Source of the DNA: Opitutia bacterium
Lineage (GTDB): Bacteria > Verrucomicrobiota > Verrucomicrobiia > Opitutales > Coraliomargaritaceae
Assembly (NCBI GenBank): GCA_029252625.1
Contig: JAQXBA010000086.1
Span: forward strand, 1-54,515
Direction of reading: 5' to 3'
DNA length: 54,515 nucleotides
Below the pieces are notes generated by a model, which saw nothing but the letters and a program-made list of their open reading frames with translations, did not search any database and was not told the origin of the DNA. This document shows positions 8,554 to 17,263 of the stretch, piece by piece. Every line of letters begins with the position of its first letter. The stretch's first letter is position 1. A program made the position numbers and the translations under genes.

Positions 8554-10234
8554 GGCTGATCTCCTTTTTGACTGAGCCGCAGTGAAGCATCATTGCTCCG
8601 TAGTAGGGGTTTCTGAGATCTTTGTTTGATTGCAGCCAGTCGGCGCCACGGTCTTCGTAAACCATGGAGCAATGCATAATGTATAGATTTTCTGGATACA
8701 AGTGGGGGTTGGATTCGAGCACCTGAATGATCGAGCTGGAAAGCGTTTCGAAATGTGGCCGGCGCATCGTATCTAGGTCAGGTGCTGCCATCATTACGTG
8801 GATTAAATCTGCAGCATTTCCGGTGTGCCCCGTTGCTCGCATCATATTTTTGAGCGCAAGCAGGGCAGTCTCCTTGTCATCGTTTGCGAGGGCTGCCTGT
8901 AGTTCTAGGTAGGTGGGCAATAGCTGCTCAACCAGAGCGCGCGAGAATGCGGGCCCTTTACTGGCATGCGCGGTGTGTATTTCCGGCATGCTCGTCACTT
9001 CAGCCTTCGCTGGATTCATCATGCTTGGCTTGGCTTGGATTTGTAGCGCGCTATCAATCTTAAATGCACCGTTGGTTACGACTTCGTCGCCTTCTTGTAA
9101 GCCTTCGATCACAATATAGGCATCGCCTGTTCTCGCGCCGAGTGTGATTTCATGGCCTTCGTAGGTGGGCCTGTCAGCATTGGGTTTCGCGATATAGACG
9201 ATTGCTCGTTTGCCAGTTTGTAGCACTGCGGAACTCGGAATGATGAGAGGCTGTTCCGATGTATTGTCTGTTGTGATTTGCACAGTTCCTTCTGCGAGCA
9301 TGCCGGGTTTCAGCTTGTATGTATCATTGGCGACGGTGACGCGTATGGGAGTGGTGCGAGTTTGTTGTGCGACTTCTGGTTCAATGAAGTCGACGATGCC
9401 ATGAAAGGATTCACCGGGATAGGCTTGGACGTAAAACTCGACGGCTTGCCCCGAGTGGAGCGCCGCGAGATCTGTCTCGTAGGCATCGAGCACCAACCAA
9501 AGTGAACTGAGGTCGACGATCGTATAGAGTAACTCTCCGGTTTTAAGGTAAGCACCTTCGTTGACATGCTTGTTGACGACGACGCCATTGATGGGCGCAC
9601 GCAGTTCGAAGTGCTCGTTGGCTACCCCGTCTTGTAATAGCGAGTCGATTTGATCGGTTTGTAGATCCCACAATTTGAGTTTCTCGCGGGCGATGTTTGC
9701 GAGCTTGCCGTGTGGGTCGCGTTGATAGGCGCCGAGTAGTTCACGCTGTGCGCTTAAGAGTTCGGGACTGTAGATCTCGGCGAGTATTTGCCCCTCTGAG
9801 ACAGGGATCCCAACGGAATCAACGATGAGCGTGTCAACTCGTGCTGGGAAGCGAGCGGTGAGTGATTTCACTTTGGTCTCATCGCGCATGAGACGGCCGA
9901 CCATTTCAACGGACCTGTCGGAATCAGCCCTGCGTATTCGAGTGGTTTGTATGTCAGCGAGTGCCTTAGAACTTTCGCTCATCGAGAGTTCTCTCGGTGT
10001 GCTCAAAGAATCGTCTTTCTTTAGAGGGATCAAATCCATTCCGCAAATTGGGCATTCCCCAGGCTCTGCTTGTTGTATTTGTGGATGCATGGAACAGGTC
10101 CAGCGTGTGGATGTAGCGGTGTCGTGCTCTTCAGTGTGCTCGGTGGCTGATGGAGTGGATGGCTTAAAGAATAAACCAATGCATGTGCCTAGGATGAGTC
10201 CAGTGGCTGCGATGAGAATGTATTTTTTGTTCAT
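8546..10234 (-). CDS. cusB: CusB-type periplasmic adaptor with N-terminal metal-binding and C-terminal DUF3347 domains
   Basis: Membrane fusion protein linking the RND pump to the outer-membrane channel. The 562 aa start with one membrane anchor (ILIAATGLILGTCIGLFF). Next comes a heavy-metal-binding domain, WTCSMHPQIQQAEPGECPICGMDLIP, split as C47-x-M-H50 and C61-x2-C64-x-M66. The adaptor core follows (barrel-sandwich, hairpin and beta-barrel parts, including LRAPINGVVVNKHVNEG and TYKLKPGMLAEG). From ~425 onward the sequence resembles DUF3347, with the late motifs MHCSMVYEDRGADWLQ and NPYYGAMMLHCG offering Cys/His/Met ligands. The ATG is 9 bp from the cusC stop. The two extra domains suggest metal capture built into the adaptor, possibly replacing a separate CusF. 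Confidence 0.93.
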   Translation of the reverse strand: MNKKYILIAATGLILGTCIGLFFKPSTPSATEHTEEHDTATSTRWTCSMHPQIQQAEPGECPICGMDLIPLKKDDSLSTPRELSMSESSKALADIQTTRIRRADSDRSVEMVGRLMRDETKVKSLTARFPARVDTLIVDSVGIPVSEGQILAEIYSPELLSAQRELLGAYQRDPHGKLANIAREKLKLWDLQTDQIDSLLQDGVANEHFELRAPINGVVVNKHVNEGAYLKTGELLYTIVDLSSLWLVLDAYETDLAALHSGQAVEFYVQAYPGESFHGIVDFIEPEVAQQTRTTPIRVTVANDTYKLKPGMLAEGTVQITTDNTSEQPLIIPSSAVLQTGKRAIVYIAKPNADRPTYEGHEITLGARTGDAYIVIEGLQEGDEVVTNGAFKIDSALQIQAKPSMMNPAKAEVTSMPEIHTAHASKGPAFSRALVEQLLPTYLELQAALANDDKETALLALKNMMRATGHTGNAADLIHVMMAAPDLDTMRRPHFETLSSSIIQVLESNPHLYPENLYIMHCSMVYEDRGADWLQSNKDLRNPYYGAMMLHCGSVKKEISHD

Positions 10235-10243
10235 GGTCTTGCT

Positions 10244-11515
10244 CTATTTTGAAATGTTTGTGGTCAGTGCCTGTATTTCGGCGTGCGCTTTCGCGGTATC
10301 GGCGCATGCGCGCCAGTAGTTGATTTGTAGGTCGAGTAGGATGCGTTCGCTTTGGATGACATCTAGGACATCGACTTGGTCGCTTTCATAGGCGAACTGT
10401 GTGTTTTCGAGCGCCTGCTCTGCGAGCGGGATAAGCCGATTCACATAGCGTTGCATACGTCTTAAGTTATCACCGTGTTGCGAAACTGCGTTGCTGAGTG
10501 CGCTGGTGAGTTCCAGCAGGCGATTCCGGTAGTTTGCAGTGCTGGCACGTTGATTGGCTTTGGCTGCACGGATGTGCGCGCGATTAGCTTTCTCCCAAAG
10601 TGGAATCTGAATACCTATAGAGACGTTCCATGGGTCTTCGCCTGCATCCGAGAAGTTGGAGTTGCCCTCGCCGACTTGTATGTAGTTTACCCCGAATGTG
10701 AGATCCGGGTAGCGCTTCAGTCGATTGAGCTCAGTTGCTTGTGCGGCTGAGGCCGTGCTGCGTTTCATTGCGAGCAGCTCTGGGTTGTTATGGCGCAGTT
10801 GGCGTTTCAGTTCAGTGCTGTCGAGCTTTTCAGTCCGGGGCTCTGGTAGCACGGCGAGGAGGGGTAATCTATCTGAGGTGGTCCCCAGCAATGCTGCGAG
10901 TTCGGCGCGTTCGGCTTCGAGGCGCTGCTGTTGTTGGTCGCGCATGTCCAGCGTGCGCTCGAGTTCGAGTTCGAATTGCAGAACATCATTGAGCGGTCTG
11001 CCATTACGCACATTTTCTTCGGCCACCTCTTGGGCTCGTTCGATCCATTGTAGGCTCTGGTCGGTCAATTCGAGCGCTATTTCCTGATAAGAGGCCTCTG
11101 CGTAGTGGATGCTGACGTCGCGCAAGAGCATTTGTTCCACAGATTGAGCCGCGTGCAGGATGATTTCGGCATCGATGCGCGCTATGTTTTTTTGAGTCGA
11201 TAGCTTTGTGAGCCATGGGACTGTCTGCTGAATCGAGTAGATTGCTTGCTGCGGCCCTGTACGGGTTTCCACGGATTCACCGAAATAGGTGACTTTAACC
11301 TGTGGATTGGGCAGGGCGTCGGCACTATCAATACGCGCAGACATGGCGCGATGCTGCGAGTGGATTGCTTCAATACTTGGATTTTGCAGGAGCGCGAGTT
11401 GATGCGCTTCTGCGAGTGTGAGCGTCTCGGCTCCATTCAATGCACAGAGTAGTAAGCTACTGAGCAGAGTGATGCTCTGAAGCTTTTGTTGAGTAAAAAG
11501 AGTATCTTTGGACAT
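10244..11515 (-). CDS. cusC: CusC/TolC-family outer-membrane efflux protein
   Basis: Outer-membrane channel component of the tripartite metal exporter. At 423 aa it has the usual TolC-family size, with a hydrophobic N-terminal export signal (ITLLSSLLLCALNGAE) followed by TLTLAEAHQLALLQNPSIEA, the typical first helix. Long amphipathic helical stretches and two repeated OEP halves follow. It has no lipobox matching E. coli CusC; the Cys in the signal region is within LLLCALNGAE, so lipidation is uncertain. It precedes cusB by 9 bp in one transcription unit. Confidence 0.9.
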   Translation of the reverse strand: MSKDTLFTQQKLQSITLLSSLLLCALNGAETLTLAEAHQLALLQNPSIEAIHSQHRAMSARIDSADALPNPQVKVTYFGESVETRTGPQQAIYSIQQTVPWLTKLSTQKNIARIDAEIILHAAQSVEQMLLRDVSIHYAEASYQEIALELTDQSLQWIERAQEVAEENVRNGRPLNDVLQFELELERTLDMRDQQQQRLEAERAELAALLGTTSDRLPLLAVLPEPRTEKLDSTELKRQLRHNNPELLAMKRSTASAAQATELNRLKRYPDLTFGVNYIQVGEGNSNFSDAGEDPWNVSIGIQIPLWEKANRAHIRAAKANQRASTANYRNRLLELTSALSNAVSQHGDNLRRMQRYVNRLIPLAEQALENTQFAYESDQVDVLDVIQSERILLDLQINYWRACADTAKAHAEIQALTTNISK

Positions 11516-11615
11516 AGATCATGATTGATGAGTGGTCGTTCCGTATCCGCCACGGCGTGTAGGCGGATGTTATCAGTGGTTCTACACTGCGATGTTTACG
11601 GGAATGGGGGATCAA

Positions 11616-12017
11616 TCAGATCCTATAGATACAATATACCTGTGATAGCCTTCGCGGCGGTGCGTGCTGCGGCGTCTTAAATTCGGGATCTGGAAGGCTG
11701 CACGTATGAGCCGTGGCAACCACGATGTCGGCCAAGGCATATGAGACTTGCGCACACTGTATTGTCTCGTGCAGTGCTCCGAGGTCTTTCGATGTGCTCG
11801 CGTGATAGTCTTTGAGTGCCTGGTGTGGGCATTCATTAATATCGTGGGAGTCATCGACGGGTACGGAATCGCTGTTGCTCAAGGGCTTTGATTGGCAGCA
11901 ACTGCGTGCGAGTGCTGTCTGCTCGACAGCATTCATGGCAAACCCATCTGCTGTGCAGCAGCAGAATGGGTTGAAGATGGCGAGGACCATCAGTAGTTGG
12001 ACGACTCTCAAAGACAC
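11616..12017 (-). CDS. Small Cys-rich exported protein heading the cus operon
   Basis: A 133-aa protein of no named family that I recognise. A GTG start gives a signal-like N-terminus, MSLRVVQLLMVLAIFNPFCCC; an internal ATG nine codons later would leave a very short signal. It has a CCC run at about 19-21, a CC pair near 40 (ARSCCQSK), further single Cys residues, and several His and Met residues, so metal binding is plausible but not shown. It sits 100 bp upstream of cusC on the same strand, probably as the first gene of the metal-efflux operon. By position it could be a periplasmic metal-binding or sensory protein. The rest has low complexity and the C-terminus is basic. Confidence 0.6.
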   Translation of the reverse strand: MSLRVVQLLMVLAIFNPFCCCTADGFAMNAVEQTALARSCCQSKPLSNSDSVPVDDSHDINECPHQALKDYHASTSKDLGALHETIQCAQVSYALADIVVATAHTCSLPDPEFKTPQHAPPRRLSQVYCIYRI

Positions 12018-12136
12018 GCTATTATGGTATGGGTTTTAGTATTATTTACAAGGGCGAGAATAGGAGAGGTTGGGAAATTCATTTATTCCGTCTTATTATT
12101 GCTAACTTCAAACACTTGGCTTCTATCTACTTATAT

Positions 12137-12367
12137 ATGTCCAAGATCCGTCAGATTGATTATTCTACGCCACGCACACTATACGCTTATAGTGGTAAAA
12201 GTGTGGTGCGTATGACTGGCGATGAGACGCGTTATCAGTTTTCGGGTAAAATGATGGAAGGCGAAGAGGGCGAGTTTGCGAAAATCGGCGAGATTCGTAA
12301 AGACTGGCAAAAGAGTGCCTTTCCGCTGCCATGGACCGATTCGCCTGATGTCGTACGCCCGGATTAG
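12137..12367 (+). CDS. Small conserved-looking hypothetical protein
   Basis: A 76-aa soluble protein starting MSKIRQIDYSTPRTLYAYSGKSV and ending PWTDSPDVVRPD; I do not recognise its family. It is hydrophilic, has no signal or membrane segment, and alternates short beta-like strands with charged turns. The chosen ATG gives a compact protein. The longer frame from 12029 would add 36 residues that are mostly AT-rich codons without protein-like character. It lies 130 bp before rpsP and may share its promoter region. Whether it is translated is inferred from the frame length and composition only. Confidence 0.55.
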   Translation: MSKIRQIDYSTPRTLYAYSGKSVVRMTGDETRYQFSGKMMEGEEGEFAKIGEIRKDWQKSAFPLPWTDSPDVVRPD

Positions 12368-12497
12368 CTTAATTGCTAGCGATTCCTTTGGATTCGGCAT
12401 TCTCCATGCTTGACAGAGAACGATGTAGCTCCTTTTTTCCTCCCTCTTCACAACTTCCGGCCTCTGGCCCTGAAATCTATCGAAACAATAACAATAT

Positions 12498-12917
12498 ATG
12501 GCTCTTAAAATCCGCCTCCAACGTCACGGTGCTAGTCACCGTCCCTTTTATCGTCTAGTTGTCACCGAAGCCACTGCGCGTCGTGACGGTCGTTTTGTCG
12601 AGGTACTCGGCACTTACGAGCCGCAGGCTAAGCGTGCGACAGATGAACTCAATCTGAAGATTGATCGTATTGATTATTGGAAGTCCGTTGGCGCAAAGCC
12701 TACAGACACAGCTGCAAGCTTGATTCGTAAGGCTAGTCGTGATGCTGCTGCGATTGAAGCAGCGCCTGCAGTTGAAGTTAAAGCACCTGCAGCTCCTAAA
12801 GCTAAAGCAGCTCCCAAAGCTAAAGCAGCTCCTAAGACTAAAGCAGCTCCTAAGACTAAAGCGGCCGAAGCTAAGACTGAAGCACCTGCGGCTGAAGAGA
12901 CTAAAGCTGAAGCATAA
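12498..12917 (+). CDS. rpsP: 30S ribosomal protein bS16 with long Ala/Lys-rich C-terminal tail
   Basis: Component of the 30S subunit body. Residues 1-80 are a standard bS16: MALKIRLQRHGASHRPFYRLV, then VLGTYEP and the RIDYWKSVGAKPTDT region. From about residue 85 the protein has a ~50-residue low-complexity tail built of AAPKAK/AAPKTK units and then acidic repeats, giving 139 aa in total instead of about 80-90. The tail is encoded by an 18-bp tandem repeat. The gene starts the rpsP-trmD-rplS cluster, but rimM, usually next to rpsP in Proteobacteria, is not here. Tails like this are known on S16 of some lineages; their role is unclear. Confidence 0.95.
   Translation: MALKIRLQRHGASHRPFYRLVVTEATARRDGRFVEVLGTYEPQAKRATDELNLKIDRIDYWKSVGAKPTDTAASLIRKASRDAAAIEAAPAVEVKAPAAPKAKAAPKAKAAPKTKAAPKTKAAEAKTEAPAAEETKAEA
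12789..12860 (+). repeat. Four 18-bp tandem repeats inside rpsP
   Basis: Four consecutive 18-bp units of the type gcagctcctaaagctaaa, differing at a few third-codon and second-codon positions, encode AAPKAK, AAPKAK, AAPKTK and AAPKTK in the bS16 tail. The in-frame unit length means copy-number change would alter tail length without a frameshift. Confidence 0.9.
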
Positions 12918-12961
12918 GCTGGTCCACCCCTTACTCTCAAGGGCCACCGACCGATTGCACC

Positions 12962-13654
12962 ATGCACATCGAGTTTGATATTTTAACCCTCTTCCCAGAA
13001 ATGGTGGAGGGTTTTTTATCGTCCAGTATGTTGGGGCGAGGGCAACGCAACGGATTAATCCGTGCGCAAGCTCACCAACTGCGTGATTGGACGACAGATA
13101 AACATCACAAAACCGACGAGATGCCCTTCGGGGGCGGAGCGGGCATGGTCATGAAGCCAGAGCCAATTTACGCGGCAGTCGAGTCGATACGCCGCCCAGA
13201 GACTAAACTTATCTATATGGCACCAGACGGCGAGCCGTTGACTAGCCAATTGGCTCGTGAGTTGGTCCAGGAAAAGCATCTTATTATACTAAGTGGACAC
13301 TATGAAGGCGTGGATCAACGAGTGCGCGACGATTTAGTCGATCGAGAAGTGAGTATTGGGGATTATGTGCTGACTAATGGCACTCTGGGAGCTGCAGTGA
13401 TGATCGACTGTATCAGCCGATTTGTCCCCGGATTTTTAGGGGACGAAAAATCCTTGACGGAGGAATCCTTTATGACCACCTTCCTCGGCTTTCCTCAATA
13501 CACCCGTCCTGCGGAGTTTCGCGGTATGGGTGTGCCAGACGTTTTATTGTCTGGGGATCATGCTGCCATTGCCAAATGGAGGCGTGAACAGCAGATCGAA
13601 AAGACCCAGCAACTAAGACCAGACATTTTACCAAACGGAGAATTCCAGCAATGA
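12962..13654 (+). CDS. trmD: tRNA (guanine-N1-)-methyltransferase TrmD
   Basis: SPOUT-class methyltransferase that makes m1G37 next to the anticodon using S-adenosylmethionine, preventing +1 frameshifting. The 230-aa length is normal. It begins with MHIEFDILTLFPEMVEGFLSSS (family start IxxLTLFPEM), then has DEMPFGGGAGMVMKPEP, the knot motif IILSGHYEGVDQRV with the adjacent catalytic Asp (DQRVRDDLVDREVSIGDYVLTNGTLGA), and the C-terminal QYTRPAEFRGMGVPDVLLSGDHAAI. Its stop overlaps the rplS start (ATGA), so the two are translationally coupled. Confidence 0.97.
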   Translation: MHIEFDILTLFPEMVEGFLSSSMLGRGQRNGLIRAQAHQLRDWTTDKHHKTDEMPFGGGAGMVMKPEPIYAAVESIRRPETKLIYMAPDGEPLTSQLARELVQEKHLIILSGHYEGVDQRVRDDLVDREVSIGDYVLTNGTLGAAVMIDCISRFVPGFLGDEKSLTEESFMTTFLGFPQYTRPAEFRGMGVPDVLLSGDHAAIAKWRREQQIEKTQQLRPDILPNGEFQQ

Positions 13655-14022
13655 GCCAAGCAATCCTAGAAGACATCACTAAAGATCAACTCACGAGCGA
13701 CCGCGCAGACTTTAAAGTCGGCGATGGCGTTCGCGTTCACCTAAAGGTCACCGAAGGTGACAAGACACGTATTCAGATTTTTGCTGGTATCGTCATCGCT
13801 CGTAAGGGCGGTAGTCTTCAAGAGACCTTCACCGTGCGTCGCATCGCATCCGGTGTTGGTGTTGAAAAAGTATTCCCTGTGCATAGCCCAGCGATCGAGA
13901 AGATCGAGATCGACCGTGAATCCATCACCATGCGTGCACGTATGTATTACATGCGCGACCGTATTGGTAAGGCTGCTAACCAAGTTAAGGAAAAGCGCTT
14001 GGTCGAAGCTAAGCGCAAATAA
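13651..14022 (+). CDS. rplS: 50S ribosomal protein bL19
   Basis: Large-subunit protein at the 30S-50S interface. The 123 aa contain the family signatures FKVGDGVRVHLKVTEGDKTRIQIFAGIVIARKGG (split here as GDGVRVHLKV and QIFAGIVIARKG), ETFTVRRIASGVGVEKVFPVHSP and a basic C-terminus. The start codon overlaps the trmD stop by 4 bp, and GGAG about 11 bp upstream is one of the few Shine-Dalgarno-like sites in the window. A terminator follows directly. Confidence 0.97.
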   Translation: MSQAILEDITKDQLTSDRADFKVGDGVRVHLKVTEGDKTRIQIFAGIVIARKGGSLQETFTVRRIASGVGVEKVFPVHSPAIEKIEIDRESITMRARMYYMRDRIGKAANQVKEKRLVEAKRK

Positions 14023-14042
14023 GCGGTCGCAGACATTTATTA

Positions 14043-14073
14043 AAGGGCCGTCTCACTTGGGGGCGGCTTTTTT
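14043..14073 (+). terminator. Rho-independent terminator after rplS
   Basis: Stem GGGCCGTC / GGCGGCTT-type pairing (GCCGTC with GGCGGC, one G-U) around an ~8-nt loop, followed by TTTTTTT. It begins 20 bp after the rplS stop and closes the rpsP-trmD-rplS unit. Confidence 0.85.
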
Positions 14074-14107
14074 GTTGGTGTCGCTAGCAAGGACCGATCT
14101 CGCGCGT

Positions 14108-14142
14108 ACAAGGGGCGTGGGCGAATCCCCCACGCTCCCTTG
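14108..14142. repeat. REP-like palindrome, single copy
   Basis: Arms acaagggg-cgtggg and cccacgctcccttgt form a near-perfect hairpin with one bulged base and a small loop centred on gaat. It shares the GGNGCGTGGGCGA...CCCACGCTCC arrangement with the paired elements at 17196-17259 and 18401-18472. It lies between the rplS terminator and the AsmA-like gene and could also act as a second terminator. Confidence 0.7.
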
Positions 14143-14218
14143 TCATCTTTTTTGCATTTAGGAACCTTGCCAGCAAACGGGTTAGCCATATCTTGTCACA
14201 ATTCTGGCTTATAGATCT

Positions 14219-17197
14219 ATGAAAACCTTGTTTCGAATTGCAGTTGTTCTCTTTATTCTCTTATTGGTCACCTTGGTTGGAGGCTATTTGACGCTGACCA
14301 ATGCAGGTTTCCAAAAGCGACTGGTCGAGAGACAATTACCGGAGGGAAGCTCGATTGAGTCGATCCATGTGACCACGACGCAAGTGACGCTCTCGGGCTT
14401 GTTATTGATACTACCAGATGGCACGCGGGTGCAGGTCAGCGCGGTGGATACCGCATTTGATCCGCTGGCCGCAGTGTTTGATCAAACCATTAAGATGGGC
14501 GTCCTTCAAGTGGAGGGGCTGCGTGTCGATCTACCTGTTGTTGCTGAACCGAAGCCTTCTGGTCCCCCGTCAGTGGATGTCCGCGTGCCTCGTGTTGAGG
14601 CCGTACCAGACCTGGCGACAGCGAGTGAGCCAACTGCGAACCCGATAGAAGCTCTCTATGCTTTAGGGGATTTTAAGTGGTTGCTCGATATCGAGGGAAT
14701 TGCTGTGGAGGGTGTGATCCACGATGGTAATGGTTCCATGTATATGGTGCGTGTCGATTCGCCTGCCATTCGGCCTGGAGAAGTCTCAAAGATAGATGCG
14801 TCGCTGCAGCTGCTGACGGATGTTTTCTTGCCGTCTGGGCTGGAGTCATTTGATTCGACTGTGGCGTTGAGTTTTAAGCAGAAAGTCGCTGGTGGTTTTG
14901 AGTCTTTGAAGTTGGAGACGAACACATCTGGCAAGGATTTTCAAGGTCTTCATTTGATCTCATTGCAGCAGAAGCTGGACTTGGAAGTGGATGACGCTGA
15001 GGCGACCATTTCTGTGACTTTTGATGCCGACTTGCCGAAGCCGCAAGTGCTAGTCCCTGAATTGGCTGGGCTGGGTGCGTTGAAGGTGTCTGGCAACGCG
15101 GTAGTATCGACTGATGGCGAGGCGATGACGCTCAGCACAGCCGATTTAAATATATCGGCTGCAGGCTCAGAGCTGTTGGCGCTAGACTTAAAGCGCAGCT
15201 TGGTGTTTGGCGGTGTAGCGAATGTATCGGGTGAGTTTCTCGATATTACGATTACCGCGCTACAGCTCGAATGGCTCAACGCATGGTTGGGCGATGGGCT
15301 GCGGGTGCAATCGCAGGCACCTGTCTCGCTTGAGCTTTCAGTTGTGGGTGTCGCGGATGGGGCATTTGCTGTTAAGTTTGCAGAACCGATCGCTTTGGGG
15401 CCGTTGACTGTGACAGAGGCAGGGGTACCGTTGCTTCAAGACCTCGTTGTGATCGTTGCGCTAGAATTACAGTTGAGCGTGGACCAATTGTTAACGTATT
15501 CGCTGGATTCGCTGAGTGTGGCGGATAAATACGGCTCTTTTATCCAAGGCAGCTCAAATGGCATGATTCAGTTGGATGCGAGCCGGACCGCGGCGAATCC
15601 TTTTGCAGGCGTTCAAACCCAAACTGAGCTTCAGATTAGTCTGCAGGAGGTCTTTCAGTTACCGGTATTGGCGGGCAGTGCGTCGATCGTCAGTGGCCAA
15701 TTGGGCATGAATTTGAGCATCGATGAGGCAGCTGTTGAGCCACTACAACTGCAGGCAAAAGTCAAAGGACTACGCGCGCGTAGTCTGCCTAGTGTGAGTC
15801 GCGACTATGTAATCGCTTTGGGGCTGAAGCCTACCTTAAATAAGTGCGAGTGGAAGATCGGCGCAGACATGTCAGCTGGGCCTGTGAGCCGGCCATCAAC
15901 CGTTCTGCGATTTTCGAGTATAGTGAATGCGAGCCAAGAGCCAATGACCTTCGATGCTGAGCTTTCGGGTCCTCGCGTGACTCAGAAGGATATATCGATT
16001 TTAACAGCGGCCTTTTCGCCGAGAGAAGAGACTGGGGCGGCTCCTTATACGCCGACGCTTCCGGGCCAAGCGCGTAGCAGCGCACCTAAGACATCTGCAA
16101 CCCCACGGATCAGAGCTGCGGTTGCTTCTCGACCAGTGCCGCCGGCATGGGCGATGCTCTCTGGTGATGTGTCGGTCAGCATCGACGAATTCCGTGTGGA
16201 AGCCGGGCAAGTGATTGAGGCGATTTCGTTGAAGGCAGTCGTCTCTGAGCCGAAGTTGTCGGTCGATCCGATCTCAGCGAAGATCGGCAAGGGGAAATTA
16301 AGCGGCAGCAGCACGGTGCTGTATGCGTCGAATCAATTGAAGCCCTATAGCCTGACAACGGATATTCGATTTGAGGAGGTCGATCCTGCATTTTTTGCAA
16401 AGAAATATCAGCGTCCTCCTGTGCAGGGGCAGTTTGATGGCGTGTTTGAGGTGGCGGGCGTCGGTGAGACGCTGAATACTGCGATTGAAGATTCGACTGC
16501 GGCGCTCAAAATTACAGGCGGAGGAGGCGTCTTAACGGCCTTTGAGCTGGACGAGCGTAAGCAGCTCGGTCTCGGCCTCGCAGGATTGCTTGGGCAAAGC
16601 TTGGATCGACCGGGGATTACCGCGCTCTCTCTCACCATTCCGTATTTTAAGAATATACCCTTTGATCATTTCGTCTTCGAGCTGATGCGTGGGACGGACA
16701 AGCGCGTATTGATTCCGGAGCTGAGATTAACCGGAGAAAGCGTGTTGCTGGATGCATCCGGTTCGGTCGGTGCGAGTAATCTGAGTGACGTGATGAATCA
16801 ACCGTTGGATTTAATCGTATCACTCGGAGCAAAGGGGCGCCTGACAGAATATTTGGAAACACTTGATCTACTTCAATCGACGGCTGGCGAGGACGGCTTT
16901 ACGCGCTGGAATCAGGAGATTAAAATTACCGGTAGCTTGGCGGATCCAGATACGGGAGCCTTGATGGATATTCTAAATGATGCGGCGAAGGGTGCCCTTT
17001 CAAAGCCCAAGAAGCGTGAGCACGCTTCGGAGGAGACCGATCCGACCAATCAACTGTCGACAAAACTAGCACCGCAATCCGAGGGTGCAATTGAGGCATC
17101 CGAAGCGGAGGGACTCCAAAATAAGTCTAAAGAAGAGCGGCGTCGCGATGACATCGAGATGGGCTTAGACTTGTTGAATTCCTTCTTTGGAAATTAA
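14219..17197 (+). CDS. AsmA-like envelope protein
   Basis: A 992-aa protein with one N-terminal membrane anchor (about residues 5-27, IAVVLFILLLVTLVGGYLTL) and a long beta-rich periplasmic part. The opening layout (anchor, TNAGFQKRLVERQLP, then IESIHVTTTQVTLSGL) and the closing region (WNQEIKITGSLADPDTGALMDIL) resemble AsmA/DUF748-type proteins, thought to help lipid or outer-membrane protein traffic. Two Pro/Ala-rich linkers (about 103-140 and 610-640) separate domains, and the last ~60 residues are charged and probably disordered. The adjacent convergent lpxD fits an envelope role, but the exact function is inferred. REP-like elements flank it on both sides. Confidence 0.65.
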   Translation: MKTLFRIAVVLFILLLVTLVGGYLTLTNAGFQKRLVERQLPEGSSIESIHVTTTQVTLSGLLLILPDGTRVQVSAVDTAFDPLAAVFDQTIKMGVLQVEGLRVDLPVVAEPKPSGPPSVDVRVPRVEAVPDLATASEPTANPIEALYALGDFKWLLDIEGIAVEGVIHDGNGSMYMVRVDSPAIRPGEVSKIDASLQLLTDVFLPSGLESFDSTVALSFKQKVAGGFESLKLETNTSGKDFQGLHLISLQQKLDLEVDDAEATISVTFDADLPKPQVLVPELAGLGALKVSGNAVVSTDGEAMTLSTADLNISAAGSELLALDLKRSLVFGGVANVSGEFLDITITALQLEWLNAWLGDGLRVQSQAPVSLELSVVGVADGAFAVKFAEPIALGPLTVTEAGVPLLQDLVVIVALELQLSVDQLLTYSLDSLSVADKYGSFIQGSSNGMIQLDASRTAANPFAGVQTQTELQISLQEVFQLPVLAGSASIVSGQLGMNLSIDEAAVEPLQLQAKVKGLRARSLPSVSRDYVIALGLKPTLNKCEWKIGADMSAGPVSRPSTVLRFSSIVNASQEPMTFDAELSGPRVTQKDISILTAAFSPREETGAAPYTPTLPGQARSSAPKTSATPRIRAAVASRPVPPAWAMLSGDVSVSIDEFRVEAGQVIEAISLKAVVSEPKLSVDPISAKIGKGKLSGSSTVLYASNQLKPYSLTTDIRFEEVDPAFFAKKYQRPPVQGQFDGVFEVAGVGETLNTAIEDSTAALKITGGGGVLTAFELDERKQLGLGLAGLLGQSLDRPGITALSLTIPYFKNIPFDHFVFELMRGTDKRVLIPELRLTGESVLLDASGSVGASNLSDVMNQPLDLIVSLGAKGRLTEYLETLDLLQSTAGEDGFTRWNQEIKITGSLADPDTGALMDILNDAAKGALSKPKKREHASEETDPTNQLSTKLAPQSEGAIEASEAEGLQNKSKEERRRDDIEMGLDLLNSFFGN

Positions 17198-17259
17198 AGG
17201 AGTGTGGGCGACTCGCCCACGTATTGACTTGAACTTAGGCGACTCGCCCACGCTCCTTT
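17196..17259. repeat. REP-like element, two palindromes in tandem
   Basis: The first core is a perfect 17-nt palindrome (GTGGGCGA-C-TCGCCCAC, 17204-17220). A second copy (GGCGACTCGCCCACG, from 17238) follows after an 18-nt spacer in the same orientation. The outer ends AAAGGAG and CTCCTTT are complementary, so the whole element can fold as one cruciform-like structure. It fills the gap between the convergent AsmA-like gene and lpxD and may end both transcripts. Confidence 0.85.
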
Positions 17260-17263
17260 CGAT

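Noticed and set aside
12410-12415. TTGACA hexamer before rpsP as a -35 box
   Set aside because: No acceptable -10 hexamer follows at 16-18 bp, so a promoter call would be guesswork.
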